Below, one piece after another: positions 1 to 5,996 of a stretch of DNA of 7,786 nt. How positions within the stretch are numbered: the stretch's first letter is position 1; every line of letters begins with the position of its first letter. The notes below the pieces were generated by a model. It ran no database searches and was not told where the DNA came from. It saw nothing but the letters and a program-made list of their open reading frames with translations. Position numbers and translations under genes: made by a program. The stretch is from Trebonia sp. (GTDB taxonomy: Bacteria > Actinomycetota > Actinomycetes > Streptosporangiales > Streptosporangiaceae), in contig JASHXJ010000143.1 of the NCBI GenBank assembly GCA_030043595.1, positions 1 to 7,786 of the forward strand, written 5' to 3'.

Positions 1-217
1 CGGCGGCCGTCATGCCAGTCACTGTGACACGCGCCCCGGGCGGGGTTCGCGGCGCGCAGCGGCGCCCGGCGGCAGCGAGGATGACCGCGGCGGCCGCGTA
101 GCCTGCCGCCGCCCAGGTGCCCCAGCAGCGTTCGATCGGCTGGCCGCTGAACAGCCCGAGCGCCGCCGCGAACGCGGCGAACACCAGGTAACAGCGGGTC
201 AGGGCCGACCGGGTCAC
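1..217 (-). CDS. Membrane protein, N-terminal part only (runs off the left edge)
   Basis: Translating the minus strand from the GTG at 217-215 gives an open frame of 72 codons with no stop to the window edge. Residues about 8-23 and 33-50 are rich in Ala, Leu, Val and Phe and look like two membrane segments. Between them lies a short polar loop with the motif QPIERCW, and an Arg/Pro-rich stretch follows. The start codon overlaps the stop of the upstream deacylase gene in the sequence GTGA, so the two are very probably translated together by re-initiation. I do not recognise the family. Polytopic actinobacterial glycosyltransferases and small transporters can begin this way, but nothing here decides it. 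The frame, overlap and hydrophobicity are seen directly; membrane location is inferred; function is unknown. Confidence 0.6.
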   Translation of the reverse strand, partial: MTRSALTRCYLVFAAFAAALGLFSGQPIERCWGTWAAAGYAAAAVILAAAGRRCAPRTPPGARVTVTGMTAA

Positions 218-693
218 GGGACCGCTATCGCGGCCACTATCGCCCCGGCCGCCTTGACCAGGTCGGCCGGGGCGATCTCGATCTCCAGCCCGCGGCGGCC
301 CGCGCTGCAGAAGATCGTCGGCAGCGCCCGGGCCGACGCGTCGACCACGACCGGCAGCGGTCGCTTCAGCCCGACAGGCGAGATCCCGCCCGCCACGAAC
401 CCGGTGGCCCGCTCGGCGGCCGATACCTCGGCCAGCACAGCCCTCTTGCCGCCCATGGCGGTGGCCAGCGCCTTGAGGTCCAGCTGGCGGCCAACCGGCA
501 CGACGCCCACGGCGAGCCCACCGTCCACGGCCGCGACCAGCGTCTTGAAGACGCGTTCGGGCGGCAGGCCGAGCGCCGCGCACGCCTCAAGGCCGTACGA
601 CTCGTGCCGCGGGTCATGCGCGTACTCGTGCAGCGTGAAGGGGATCTTCGCCCGTTCGAGCGCGATCGTCGCCGTCGTGCCTCGTCCAGCCAC
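214..693 (-). CDS. ybaK: YbaK/EbsC-family Cys-tRNA(Pro) deacylase
   Basis: A 159-residue protein, the usual length for bacterial YbaK. This family hydrolyses Cys-tRNA(Pro), the mischarged product of prolyl-tRNA synthetase, in trans in the cytoplasm. Seen here: the N-terminal helix and strand ending in HEYAHDP (22-28); the family's VFKTLV segment with the conserved lysine at K50 (equivalent to E. coli K46, important for activity); PVGRQLDLK (66-74); the GGISP loop (102-106) that shapes the substrate pocket; and SAGRRGLEIE near the C-terminus. No key residue is missing. The start is GTG at 693-691. There is no good Shine-Dalgarno sequence upstream, but TACTGT lies 8 bases before the GTG, so a leaderless message is likely. 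It is the first gene of a two-gene minus-strand unit with the membrane protein at 1-217. ProX or other INS-superfamily editing domains are possible, but the match along the full length favours YbaK. Confidence 0.93.
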   Translation of the reverse strand: MAGRGTTATIALERAKIPFTLHEYAHDPRHESYGLEACAALGLPPERVFKTLVAAVDGGLAVGVVPVGRQLDLKALATAMGGKRAVLAEVSAAERATGFVAGGISPVGLKRPLPVVVDASARALPTIFCSAGRRGLEIEIAPADLVKAAGAIVAAIAVP

Positions 694-701
694 GAACGGT
701 C

Positions 702-707
702 ACAGTA
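702..707 (-). promoter_or_regulatory. Candidate -10 element, leaderless ybaK transcript
   Basis: Read on the minus strand, TACTGT fits the actinobacterial TANNNT -10 pattern and ends 8 bases before the GTG start at 693. Transcription would therefore begin at or within a base or two of the start codon. I see no convincing -35 hexamer 16-19 bases upstream. Position and pattern are seen; promoter activity is inferred. Confidence 0.45.
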
Positions 708-774
708 GCGGTGGCGGGCCGGCGGCGTCGCGCCCGGACGGGAAAATCGTTAGGGCGCGTGCGGGCGTGGTCCG

Positions 775-780
775 CATAGT
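775..780 (+). promoter_or_regulatory. Candidate -10 element, leaderless transcript of the 182-residue protein
   Basis: CATAGT matches the two most conserved -10 positions (A2, T6) and lies 6 bases before the ATG at 787. No purine-rich Shine-Dalgarno sequence fits between it and the start. TTAGGG at 750-755 is a weak -35 candidate with a long 19-base spacer. Together with the element at 702-707 it makes the gap at 694-786 a divergent promoter region. Confidence 0.4.
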
Positions 781-786
781 GGGCTT

Positions 787-1335
787 ATGCATGTCACGTT
801 CCCGCGCCTGGCGGACCACGCGATCGCGTACGCGGTGGTCGAACGGGACGACGGCGTGGTCTACCGGCTGCTGGGCGGCCGGGCCGGGACCGCGCTGCCG
901 CACGATATCAGGCACCTGGTCGTCGAGCGGGAACTCGGGCTCACCGACGGGTTCTGGGGCGTCGTCGCGGCGGGCGCGGTGTTCGACAGCATGCGCCACC
1001 TGAGCGGGCGGCGCCCGCCGCACGCCGCGGAGCGCTCGGCGGAACTGAAGCGGATGTACCGGGACCGGGTGCGGCGCGCCGACCTGCTCGCGGACCTGGC
1101 CGAGTGCGTCGCGGCGCTCGATGACCCCACGCCCGACGAGATCCGGCGGCTGAGCGGGACGAAGCTGGCCGCGGCCCCGGGCACCCTGCCGCTGCCCGAG
1201 ACCATCGCGGCGGCGGCCCGGGCGCTGCAAGTGGAGGCCGCGCGCTGGGCCAGGCTGCGGCCCGGCGATGAGCTGCGCTACCAGTGGCCGCCACCTGAGG
1301 TCAGCGTTCCGCGTCAGGCGCGGCGCTCGTGCTGA
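787..1335 (+). CDS. Conserved-looking actinobacterial protein of unknown function (182 residues)
   Basis: I do not recognise a characterised family. The protein appears soluble, with no signal peptide or membrane segment. Residues 1-30 look like two beta strands (VTFPRLADH, then VVYRLLGG). A distinctive stretch follows at 39-58 with HDIRHLVVE and then LGLTDGFWG, which reads like a conserved signature: a His/Asp pair, a helix with acidic residues, and an aromatic turn. Residues 80-110 form a charged, Arg/Glu-rich amphipathic helix (ELKRMYRDRVRR), and 115-160 are Ala-rich and helical. The C-terminus (WPPPEVSVPRQARRSC) is Pro/Arg-rich. The ATG at 787 is chosen because it sits 6 bases after a -10-like CATAGT and because the frame is open with sensible composition, whereas the frame on the other strand is rich in Arg, Pro and Val like a shadow. 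It is divergent from ybaK and 92 bases upstream of the acetyltransferase gene. Its role is unknown. Confidence 0.75.
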   Translation: MHVTFPRLADHAIAYAVVERDDGVVYRLLGGRAGTALPHDIRHLVVERELGLTDGFWGVVAAGAVFDSMRHLSGRRPPHAAERSAELKRMYRDRVRRADLLADLAECVAALDDPTPDEIRRLSGTKLAAAPGTLPLPETIAAAARALQVEAARWARLRPGDELRYQWPPPEVSVPRQARRSC

Positions 1336-1378
1336 CGTACTCACCCGTGCTCACCGCTGGCCTGGCGCTCTGCCGTTC

Positions 1379-1410
1379 GTGCCGGGCCGGCTTGTGCCGG
1401 GCCCGGGCAC
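1379..1410 (+). terminator. Possible stem-loop terminator after the 182-residue protein
   Basis: The arm GTGCCGGGCC (1379-1388) can pair with GGCCCGGGCAC (1400-1410), leaving one bulged G and an 11-base loop. No T-run follows, which is common for actinobacterial terminators. The same ten bases GTGCCGGGCC occur again at 1394-1403, so an alternative fold exists. It lies 44 bases after the stop codon and 18 bases before the next start. Pairing is seen; terminator function is a guess. Confidence 0.35.
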
Positions 1411-1427
1411 CGCGACAGGCTGAGTGA

Positions 1428-2003
1428 ATGCGACACGACGCCGGCCCGTCCCGGCCGCCCGAAGTCATCGACGCGGGCCCGGCCATCCTGCGCCGCTGGC
1501 TGGTGGCCGACCTGGATGCCTCGTGCGAGGCCGTCTTCGGCTCACTCGAGCACCTGCGCCCATGGCTGCCGTGGGCCGCCGACTTCAGCCGCGCGACGCA
1601 GGCCGAGTTCCTGGCCGGCTGCGAGCTCAACTGGCAGTCGGGCGAGGCGTTCGACTACGCCGTGCTCGTCGGCGGGGCGATCGCGGGGTCGGCCGGGCTG
1701 ATGGCGCGGATCGGACCAGGCGCCCTGGAGATCGGCTACTGGGTACACCAGGCGTACACCCGCAGGGGACTGGCGACCGCCTCGGCCGCGGCCCTGACCG
1801 GGCAGGCCCTCGCGCTGCCTGGCATCGCCCGCGTGCAGATCGTGCACGACGAGCTCAACGTGGCGAGCGGTGCCGTGCCCCGCAAGCTGGGTTTCGTGAA
1901 GATCGAGCGGCGCCCCCTCGACCACAGGCCGCCCGGCGGCACCGGGATGGGCGTGGTGTGGGAAATGACCCGTCGGCGCTGGCGAGGGACTGTCTGCCGG
2001 TAA
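1428..2003 (+). CDS. GNAT-family N-acetyltransferase, RimJ/RimL type
   Basis: A 191-residue protein of the usual length for RimJ/RimL-like acetyltransferases, which transfer acetyl from acetyl-CoA to an amine: a protein N-terminus in the ribosomal members, or small molecules and antibiotics in others. Seen: the N-terminal AILRRWLVADLDA (19-31) opening strand and helix; LRPWLPWA (43-50), typical of this branch; the EIGYWVHQAYTRRGLAT segment (101-117), in which RRGLAT is the pyrophosphate-binding loop for acetyl-CoA; and ELNVASGAVPRKLGF (142-156), with the N144/S147 pair and the KLGF turn that close the fold. The substrate cannot be told from sequence. The ATG at 1428 is preceded by a weak -10-like CAGGCT at 1416-1421, 6 bases upstream, and lacks a good Shine-Dalgarno sequence. 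The stop TAA (2001-2003) overlaps the -10 candidate of the deaminase gene. Confidence 0.9.
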   Translation: MRHDAGPSRPPEVIDAGPAILRRWLVADLDASCEAVFGSLEHLRPWLPWAADFSRATQAEFLAGCELNWQSGEAFDYAVLVGGAIAGSAGLMARIGPGALEIGYWVHQAYTRRGLATASAAALTGQALALPGIARVQIVHDELNVASGAVPRKLGFVKIERRPLDHRPPGGTGMGVVWEMTRRRWRGTVCR

Positions 2004-2006
2004 CGT
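2001..2006 (+). promoter_or_regulatory. Candidate -10 element, leaderless deaminase transcript
   Basis: TAACGT fits TANNNT and ends 7 bases before the ATG at 2014. Its first three bases are the stop codon of the acetyltransferase gene. No Shine-Dalgarno-like sequence is present in AGCGGTC, the spacer. Despite the 10-base gap to its neighbour, the deaminase may therefore have its own transcript as well as read-through. No -35 hexamer was recognised. Confidence 0.4.
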
Positions 2007-2013
2007 AGCGGTC

Positions 2014-2469
2014 ATGGGTGATGACCTGCGGCTGGACCGGGAACTGATGGCGCTGGCCCTTGCCCAGGCGCGGCTGAGCCTCGAGGCGGGCGGGGTGCCT
2101 GTCGGCGCCGTCCTCGCCGCGGGCCGCGAGGTGCTCGCCGCCGGGCATAACGAGCGCGTGAAAAGCGGCGACCCGGTGGCGCACGGCGAGATCGCCTGCC
2201 TGCGCAACGCAGGCCGCCGCAGTTCCTACGCGGGCACCACGCTGTACACCACGCTGTCGCCGTGCCAGATGTGCACCGGGGCGATCCTGCTGTTCCAGAT
2301 CCCGCGCGTGGTGGTGGGGGAGGCCCGTACCTTCGCGGGCGACCTTGACTTCCTGCGCGATCGCGGCGTCGAGATCGTGCTGCTTGACGATCCCGAGTGC
2401 GTCGCCGCGATGCAGGAGTTCCAGGCCAGGTATCCCGAAGTCTGGAGCGAGGACATCGGCGGCCGCTAG
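2014..2469 (+). CDS. Zinc-dependent cytosine/nucleoside deaminase, fungal Fcy1-like type
   Basis: A 151-residue member of the cytidine deaminase superfamily, hydrolytically removing the amino group of a pyrimidine base or related compound in salvage. Zinc ligands are H57 (in HGE), C84 and C87 (in PCQMC), with catalytic E59. Several features match yeast cytosine deaminase rather than TadA or guanine deaminase: HGE instead of HAE, the run LYTTLSPCQMCTGAI (77-91), IPRVVVGE (96-103), F107, and the C-terminal WSEDIG (144-149). In yeast the corresponding Asn, Phe, Trp and Asp (N51, F114, W152, D155) line the cytosine pocket; here they would be N46, F107, W144 and D147. The usual bacterial cytosine deaminase, CodA, is an unrelated amidohydrolase. 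The ATG start follows a -10-like TAACGT by 7 bases. No permease gene is next to it. Cytosine is the best-supported substrate but remains an inference; family membership is firm. Confidence 0.9.
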   Translation: MGDDLRLDRELMALALAQARLSLEAGGVPVGAVLAAGREVLAAGHNERVKSGDPVAHGEIACLRNAGRRSSYAGTTLYTTLSPCQMCTGAILLFQIPRVVVGEARTFAGDLDFLRDRGVEIVLLDDPECVAAMQEFQARYPEVWSEDIGGR

Positions 2470-2589
2470 CCGCCCTGGCGGACAGGGAGCGGCGCTCCAG
2501 CCTGGTACTGGTGAGGGTAGGTCGCACCACTGTTACCCGAGTTGTCGGGATGCGTTCGCTGCTGACCCCGGACGATACACTCGCACCTT
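2470..2589 (+). other. Intergenic region before the MoxR gene with two small hairpins
   Basis: This 120-base gap holds an inverted repeat GGAGC-GGC-GCTCC (2486-2498), which could help end the deaminase transcript, and a second, CCCGA-GTTG-TCGGG (2536-2549), just upstream of where the -35 of the MoxR promoter would sit. The second could be a small operator. Both stems are only 5 bases long and could be chance in DNA this GC-rich. No small reading frame is convincing. Confidence 0.3.
2576..2581 (+). promoter_or_regulatory. Candidate -10 element, leaderless transcript of the MoxR-VWA pair
   Basis: TACACT matches the actinobacterial -10 consensus well and ends 8 bases before the GTG at 2590. The spacer CGCACCTT has no Shine-Dalgarno sequence, so the message probably starts at or next to the GTG. 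It is the best-looking -10 in the window. A clear -35 hexamer is not visible. Confidence 0.5.
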
Positions 2590-3495
2590 GTGAGCAGCGA
2601 AATTTCGGCCGAGCTCGGCGAGCGGTTTCCGGACGTGGCGGCGCTGGCGGCCGCCCTCGACAAGACCGGCTATCTGGCCGGGGATCAGCTCACGGCGGCG
2701 CTGTTCCTCGCGGTGCGGATGGGCCAGCCGATCCTGCTGGAAGGCGAGCCTGGCGTCGGCAAGACCGAGGCGGCCAAAGCGCTCGCCACCGCCCTGGAGA
2801 CGGTGCTCGTCCGGCTGCAGTGCTACGAGGGCATCGCGGCGGCCGAAGCGCTGTACGAGTGGAACTACCCCAGGCAGCTGCTTGCCATCAGGCTGGCAGA
2901 GGCCACCCACGAGCAGGTCAGGGACACTGACCTGTTCAAGGAGGAGTACTTGCTGGCCAGGCCGCTGCTCACCGCGCTTGACCACCCGGGACCGCGGCCC
3001 GCGGTGCTGCTGATCGACGAGGTGGACCGGGCCGACGACGAGTTCGAGGCGTTCCTTTTCGAGATGCTCGCCGAGTCTTCTGTCACGATCCCGGAGCTCG
3101 GTACCCGTCGCGCGGTGGTTCCTCCTATCGCGGTCCTCACCTCGAACAGGACTCGCGACCTGCACGACGCGCTCAAGCGGCGCTGCCTGTACCACTGGAT
3201 CGGCTACCCGGACGCCGCGCGGGTCGCGCAGATCATCCGGCGGCGCGTGCCCGCCGCGAGCTCGCAGCTAGCCGGGGAGGTGGCCGCGGCGGTCAGCAGG
3301 CTGCGCGGGCTTGACCTGACCAAGCCGCCGGGGGTCTCCGAGGCCATCACGTGGGCGTCGGCACTCACCGTCTTCGGCTCCGCCATGTTGTCCGCCGAGG
3401 CCGCGGGTCAGACAATGAGCGTCGTGGTCAAGTACCCGGAGGACGAGCAGACGGTGCGGGAGGTCGGCCTGGCCTCCGTCGTGGGGCATGACTGA
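2590..3495 (+). CDS. MoxR-family AAA+ ATPase (CoxD-like)
   Basis: A 301-residue single-domain AAA+ protein. MoxR ATPases act with VWA-domain partners as chaperone-like machines that mature or insert cofactors into client enzymes; the CoxD branch helps build the Cu-Mo site of CO dehydrogenase. Seen in order: a helical start with DKTGYLAGDQLTAALFLAV (24-42); Walker A GEPGVGKT (52-59); the pore/beta-hairpin region LQCYEGI (76-82); Walker B VLLIDE (139-144) continuing into DRAD; FLFEMLAESSVTIPELG (155-171), characteristic of the CoxD-like group; sensor 1 N186 in LTSNRTRDL; and the arginine-finger stretch ALKRRCLYHWIGYP (194-207). All catalytic parts are present. GTG at 2590 is the start because it sits 8 bases after TACACT and gives the normal N-terminus. 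The last 8 bases overlap the VWA gene, so the pair is one operon. No CO dehydrogenase genes are in view, so the client is unknown. Confidence 0.93.
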   Translation: MSSEISAELGERFPDVAALAAALDKTGYLAGDQLTAALFLAVRMGQPILLEGEPGVGKTEAAKALATALETVLVRLQCYEGIAAAEALYEWNYPRQLLAIRLAEATHEQVRDTDLFKEEYLLARPLLTALDHPGPRPAVLLIDEVDRADDEFEAFLFEMLAESSVTIPELGTRRAVVPPIAVLTSNRTRDLHDALKRRCLYHWIGYPDAARVAQIIRRRVPAASSQLAGEVAAAVSRLRGLDLTKPPGVSEAITWASALTVFGSAMLSAEAAGQTMSVVVKYPEDEQTVREVGLASVVGHD

Positions 3496-4867
3496 CAGCG
3501 TCCGGCTTGACAGCGCCGACCGTTACGGCGGCTCGAACGGCTCCGCCGGCGCTGGCGCTGGCAGGTCAGGCCTGCCGCCGGTCGATGTCGCCGTGCTCGC
3601 GGCGGCGCTTGGGGTGGCGCTGCGTTCGGCGGGACTGCCCGCCGGCCCGGACCGCTGCGAGCGGCTAGCCCGCGCGGTCACCGTGATGCATGCCACCACG
3701 GTGGCCGAGCTGCACGCCTGTGCGCTCGCGACGATGGTCTCCGATCCCAGCCAGATCGACACGTTCGAGCGCGTCTTCACCGAGATGTTCGCCGGGAACG
3801 TGCCGGGACGGCCCGCCGCCGTCCCGCGGCAGGCCATGACGGCCGAGCCCGCCGACGCGTCGTCGCCCCCGGACGCGCCGTCGCTGGCCGCGACCGGCGA
3901 GCTGCCGCCGGTCCTGCGGCAGGTTGATGCTTCCGCATCGTCTTCCGGCACCGAGGACGAAGGGGACGACCTGCCCGAAGTGCCGGCCATCCGGCGCGTC
4001 GCGTCCGCCACCGAACGGCTCCGCGAGCGCGACTTCGGCCAGCTGTCGCCGGACGAGCTGCGCCAGCTGGCCGCGCTGATGCGCGAGCTCACGATCGCTG
4101 TCCCGCCGCGCCGGACCCGGCGCTACCGGGCACGTAAGGACGGCGCCCGGCTGGACATGCGGCGCACCCTACGGCAGGCCAGGCGGACGGGCGGCGAGCC
4201 GGTCAGGATCGCGCGCCGTGCCGTCCGGGCCCGGCCGCGGCGGCTCGTCGTGCTGTGCGACATCTCCGGCTCCATGGAGCCGTACGCACGGGCGCTGCTG
4301 CAGCTCATGTACGTCGCAACCCGGTCAGCGGGCGCCGGCCCCGCCGACTCGCTGCGCGACCCCAGCCGCCCGCGAACCGAGGTGTTCACGTTCGCGACCC
4401 GGCTGACCCGGCTGACCCCGGCGCTTGCCGCGGCCACCCCGGAGACCATGCTCGCCAAGGCTAGTGAGGCGGCACCCGACTGGGCCGGGGGGACCCGGAT
4501 CGGCGCGGCGCTACGGGAGTTCAACGACCGGTACGGGGTGCGCGGCATGGGCCGCGGCGCCGTCGTGCTGATCATCTCCGACGGCTGGGAGACAGGAGAC
4601 CCGGCGCTGCTTGGCGCCCAGATGGCCCGGCTGCACCGGATCGCGTACCGGATCGTGTGGGCGAACCCGCGGACGCAGAGTCCGCGCTACCGGCCCGAGG
4701 TAGGCGGCATGGCCGCCGCCTGGCCGTACTGCGATGCCGTGGTCAGCGCGCACAACTTCGAGGCGCTCGATGACCTGCTCGCCGCGCTGCGCTCCCCGGC
4801 CGTCCGGCGGCCGTCGGCGGTGCGGTCGCCCCCGGCGGTGCCGTCGCCCGCGTCGGCCTGGCGCTGA
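3488..4867 (+). CDS. CoxE-type VWA-domain protein, partner of the MoxR ATPase
   Basis: A 459-residue protein. An unstructured Gly/Ser/Ala start is followed by a helical domain at about 30-103 ending in FERVFTEMFAG, as in CoxE proteins. Next come a Pro/Ala/Ser- and acid-rich linker (about 105-170, including TEDEGDDLPE), a helical segment LSPDELRQLAALMREL (186-201), a strongly basic stretch RRTRRYRARKDGARLD (208-223), and the VWA domain from about 250. The metal-binding MIDAS residues are complete: DISGS (258-262), T336 in GTRIG and D365 in SDGWE, so it should bind Mg2+ and a protein ligand. The tail (about 440-459) is a Pro/Ser/Ala repeat such as SPPAVPSPASA. Its ATG lies inside the end of the ATPase gene with an 8-base overlap (TGA at 3493-3495), implying translational coupling. 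It presumably links the ATPase to a client; this is inferred from the family. A cytoplasmic location is likely because no signal peptide is seen. Confidence 0.9.
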   Translation: MTDSVRLDSADRYGGSNGSAGAGAGRSGLPPVDVAVLAAALGVALRSAGLPAGPDRCERLARAVTVMHATTVAELHACALATMVSDPSQIDTFERVFTEMFAGNVPGRPAAVPRQAMTAEPADASSPPDAPSLAATGELPPVLRQVDASASSSGTEDEGDDLPEVPAIRRVASATERLRERDFGQLSPDELRQLAALMRELTIAVPPRRTRRYRARKDGARLDMRRTLRQARRTGGEPVRIARRAVRARPRRLVVLCDISGSMEPYARALLQLMYVATRSAGAGPADSLRDPSRPRTEVFTFATRLTRLTPALAAATPETMLAKASEAAPDWAGGTRIGAALREFNDRYGVRGMGRGAVVLIISDGWETGDPALLGAQMARLHRIAYRIVWANPRTQSPRYRPEVGGMAAAWPYCDAVVSAHNFEALDDLLAALRSPAVRRPSAVRSPPAVPSPASAWR

Positions 4868-4889
4868 CCGCGCCGGCTGGCGGGCGCAC
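4868..4889. other. 22-base gap between convergent genes
   Basis: The VWA gene and the DUF2332 gene end tail to tail with only this gap. A short inverted repeat GCGCC (4870-4874) / GGCGC (4883-4887) with an 8-base loop could act as a two-way terminator, but five pairs with no T-run is weak support. Read-through would produce antisense overlap of the two messages. Confidence 0.2.
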
Positions 4890-5858
4890 TCAGGGCAGCC
4901 AGTCGAGCCAGGTACCGTGCGAGTCGGCCAGGGCGACTGCCCGGACGCCGCCTTCGGCGAGCACGAAGAAGCTGCCGTCGCGTTCCGGCGACACGACCCC
5001 GGGCAGGACGCCAGGTGCCTCGTTGGAGATCCAGGCGGCGTTGAGCACCCCGACGAGTTCGGCAAACCGGCGGCGCTGTGGTGCGCTTAGATACGCGAGG
5101 ACGGCTGAGTGGCAGATGACGAGGGTCGCGCCCAGCGGCGCCAGCCTGACCAGGTCCGGGGTGTCGGTCAGCAGGTCCCCGCGGTACACCCGCGGCGGGT
5201 CGGCCCGCGCTGTGGCGATGGCCGCGGCCAGGCGCTCGCGGCGGCCGGCCTCGCCCGGCCACACCAGGCATTCCAGCCAGCGGACATCGTCGTCGCTGGT
5301 CACGTCCAGCGGATGCAGGTCAAGTCCGGCCCGCCAGGCGATTTCCGGCACCCGTGCCGGGAGCGGGACCTGACCGCGCGGCTGGCATGACAGGACCGGT
5401 GCCCGCGGGTCTGTTCCGGTGACGCGGTGGCCGTCGTAATCGTAGGAGTAGCGGTCCACGAGAAGGTTGAGCCCGGCGCTGGCGCCGACTTCGATGAGCG
5501 CCAGCGGCTGCGGCAGCAGTGACAAGACCGGAAGGAGCGTGGCGCACCGGGCCGGCTCGTTGGTCTGGGTGCGGCGGGCGAGCATGATCCTGGTGAGCTC
5601 ATCGGGCCGCTCGCTGACGAGCGTCCGCAGGCCGCCGAGCTCGGCGGGCTCGCCGAGCAGATAGCAGGCCGCCGCGAACAGCAGGTTCGGCTGCCTCTTC
5701 GGACGGGGCAGGGCTTCGAGGAAACCAAGGATCCCGGGGTCCTCCGCGACCTGGTTCGACAGTGTCTCGTAGTGCGGGGACCGGCCCCGCGCGTCCCGGG
5801 CGAAAGCCCGGTAGTTGGCCGCGGAACTGGCCCGCGGATCGTGCCCGGACATGGCCAT
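4890..5858 (-). CDS. DUF2332-family protein
   Basis: 322 residues from the ATG at 5858-5856. It belongs to a family common in actinobacteria with no established function. Seen: an N-terminal helical region with RSPHYETLSNQVAEDPGILGFL starting near residue 26 (given here as RSPHYETLSN then QVAEDPGILGFL); PNLLFAAACYLLG (57-69); the central IEVGASAGLNL motif (122-132) followed by DRYSYDY; DPRAP (150-154); the LDLHPLDV segment (179-186); WPGE (200-203); RVYRGDLL (223-230); LVICHSAVLAYLS (246-258); WISNEAPG (276-283). The glycine-rich EVGASAGLN resembles a nucleotide/SAM-binding motif I, so a methyltransferase-like fold is possible, but this is inference. The frame stays open upstream to 6098, yet that extension crosses a duplicated stem-loop repeat and is low-complexity, so I reject it. 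A second ATG at 5852 has AGGG 7 bases upstream and is an equally plausible start; ATG 5858 fits a leaderless start after TACCCT. Confidence 0.87.
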   Translation of the reverse strand: MAMSGHDPRASSAANYRAFARDARGRSPHYETLSNQVAEDPGILGFLEALPRPKRQPNLLFAAACYLLGEPAELGGLRTLVSERPDELTRIMLARRTQTNEPARCATLLPVLSLLPQPLALIEVGASAGLNLLVDRYSYDYDGHRVTGTDPRAPVLSCQPRGQVPLPARVPEIAWRAGLDLHPLDVTSDDDVRWLECLVWPGEAGRRERLAAAIATARADPPRVYRGDLLTDTPDLVRLAPLGATLVICHSAVLAYLSAPQRRRFAELVGVLNAAWISNEAPGVLPGVVSPERDGSFFVLAEGGVRAVALADSHGTWLDWLP

Positions 5859-5864
5859 GCCCTG

Positions 5865-5870
5865 AGGGTA
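5865..5870 (-). promoter_or_regulatory. Candidate -10 element (leaderless) for the DUF2332 gene
   Basis: On the minus strand TACCCT fits TANNNT and ends 6 bases before the ATG at 5858. The same stretch contains AGGG, which would be a ribosome binding site for the ATG at 5852 only if the message starts further upstream. The two readings predict different starts two codons apart. No -35 hexamer was recognised. Confidence 0.4.
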
Positions 5871-5996
5871 AGGTCTCGCCCCCGCGCGCCTGCCCGCAAC
5901 GCCAGTCGCACCCGTCAGCACCGGCCGCGGTGCGCCATTCCAGCCACTGGATACTCCGGCCCCGGTGGCACATCGGTCCGGCCGGCGGGCCGCCTC

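Noticed and set aside
254..1003. Long plus-strand open frame across the deacylase gene
   Set aside because: It is antisense to the well-supported YbaK gene, rich in Ser, Arg, Pro and Ala, and shows no recognisable domain; high GC makes such open shadow frames common.
700..1344. 214-codon minus-strand frame opposite the 182-residue protein
   Set aside because: Its composition is dominated by Arg, Pro, Val and Gly without secondary-structure pattern. The plus-strand frame has natural helices and strands and a -10 element in front of its start.
1424..2008. Overlapping plus-strand frame starting with GTG in the acetyltransferase region
   Set aside because: The frame at 1428-2003 contains the complete GNAT motifs, so this Arg-rich frame is its shadow.
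2014..2469. tRNA adenosine deaminase (TadA) or guanine deaminase
   Set aside because: These carry HAE at the zinc/catalytic motif and lack the W..EDIG C-terminus; this protein has HGE and the Fcy1-type ending.
2590..4867. Carbon monoxide dehydrogenase operon
   Set aside because: The ATPase/VWA pair resembles CoxD/CoxE, but no structural subunits or other cox genes are present in the window, so I do not assign that role.
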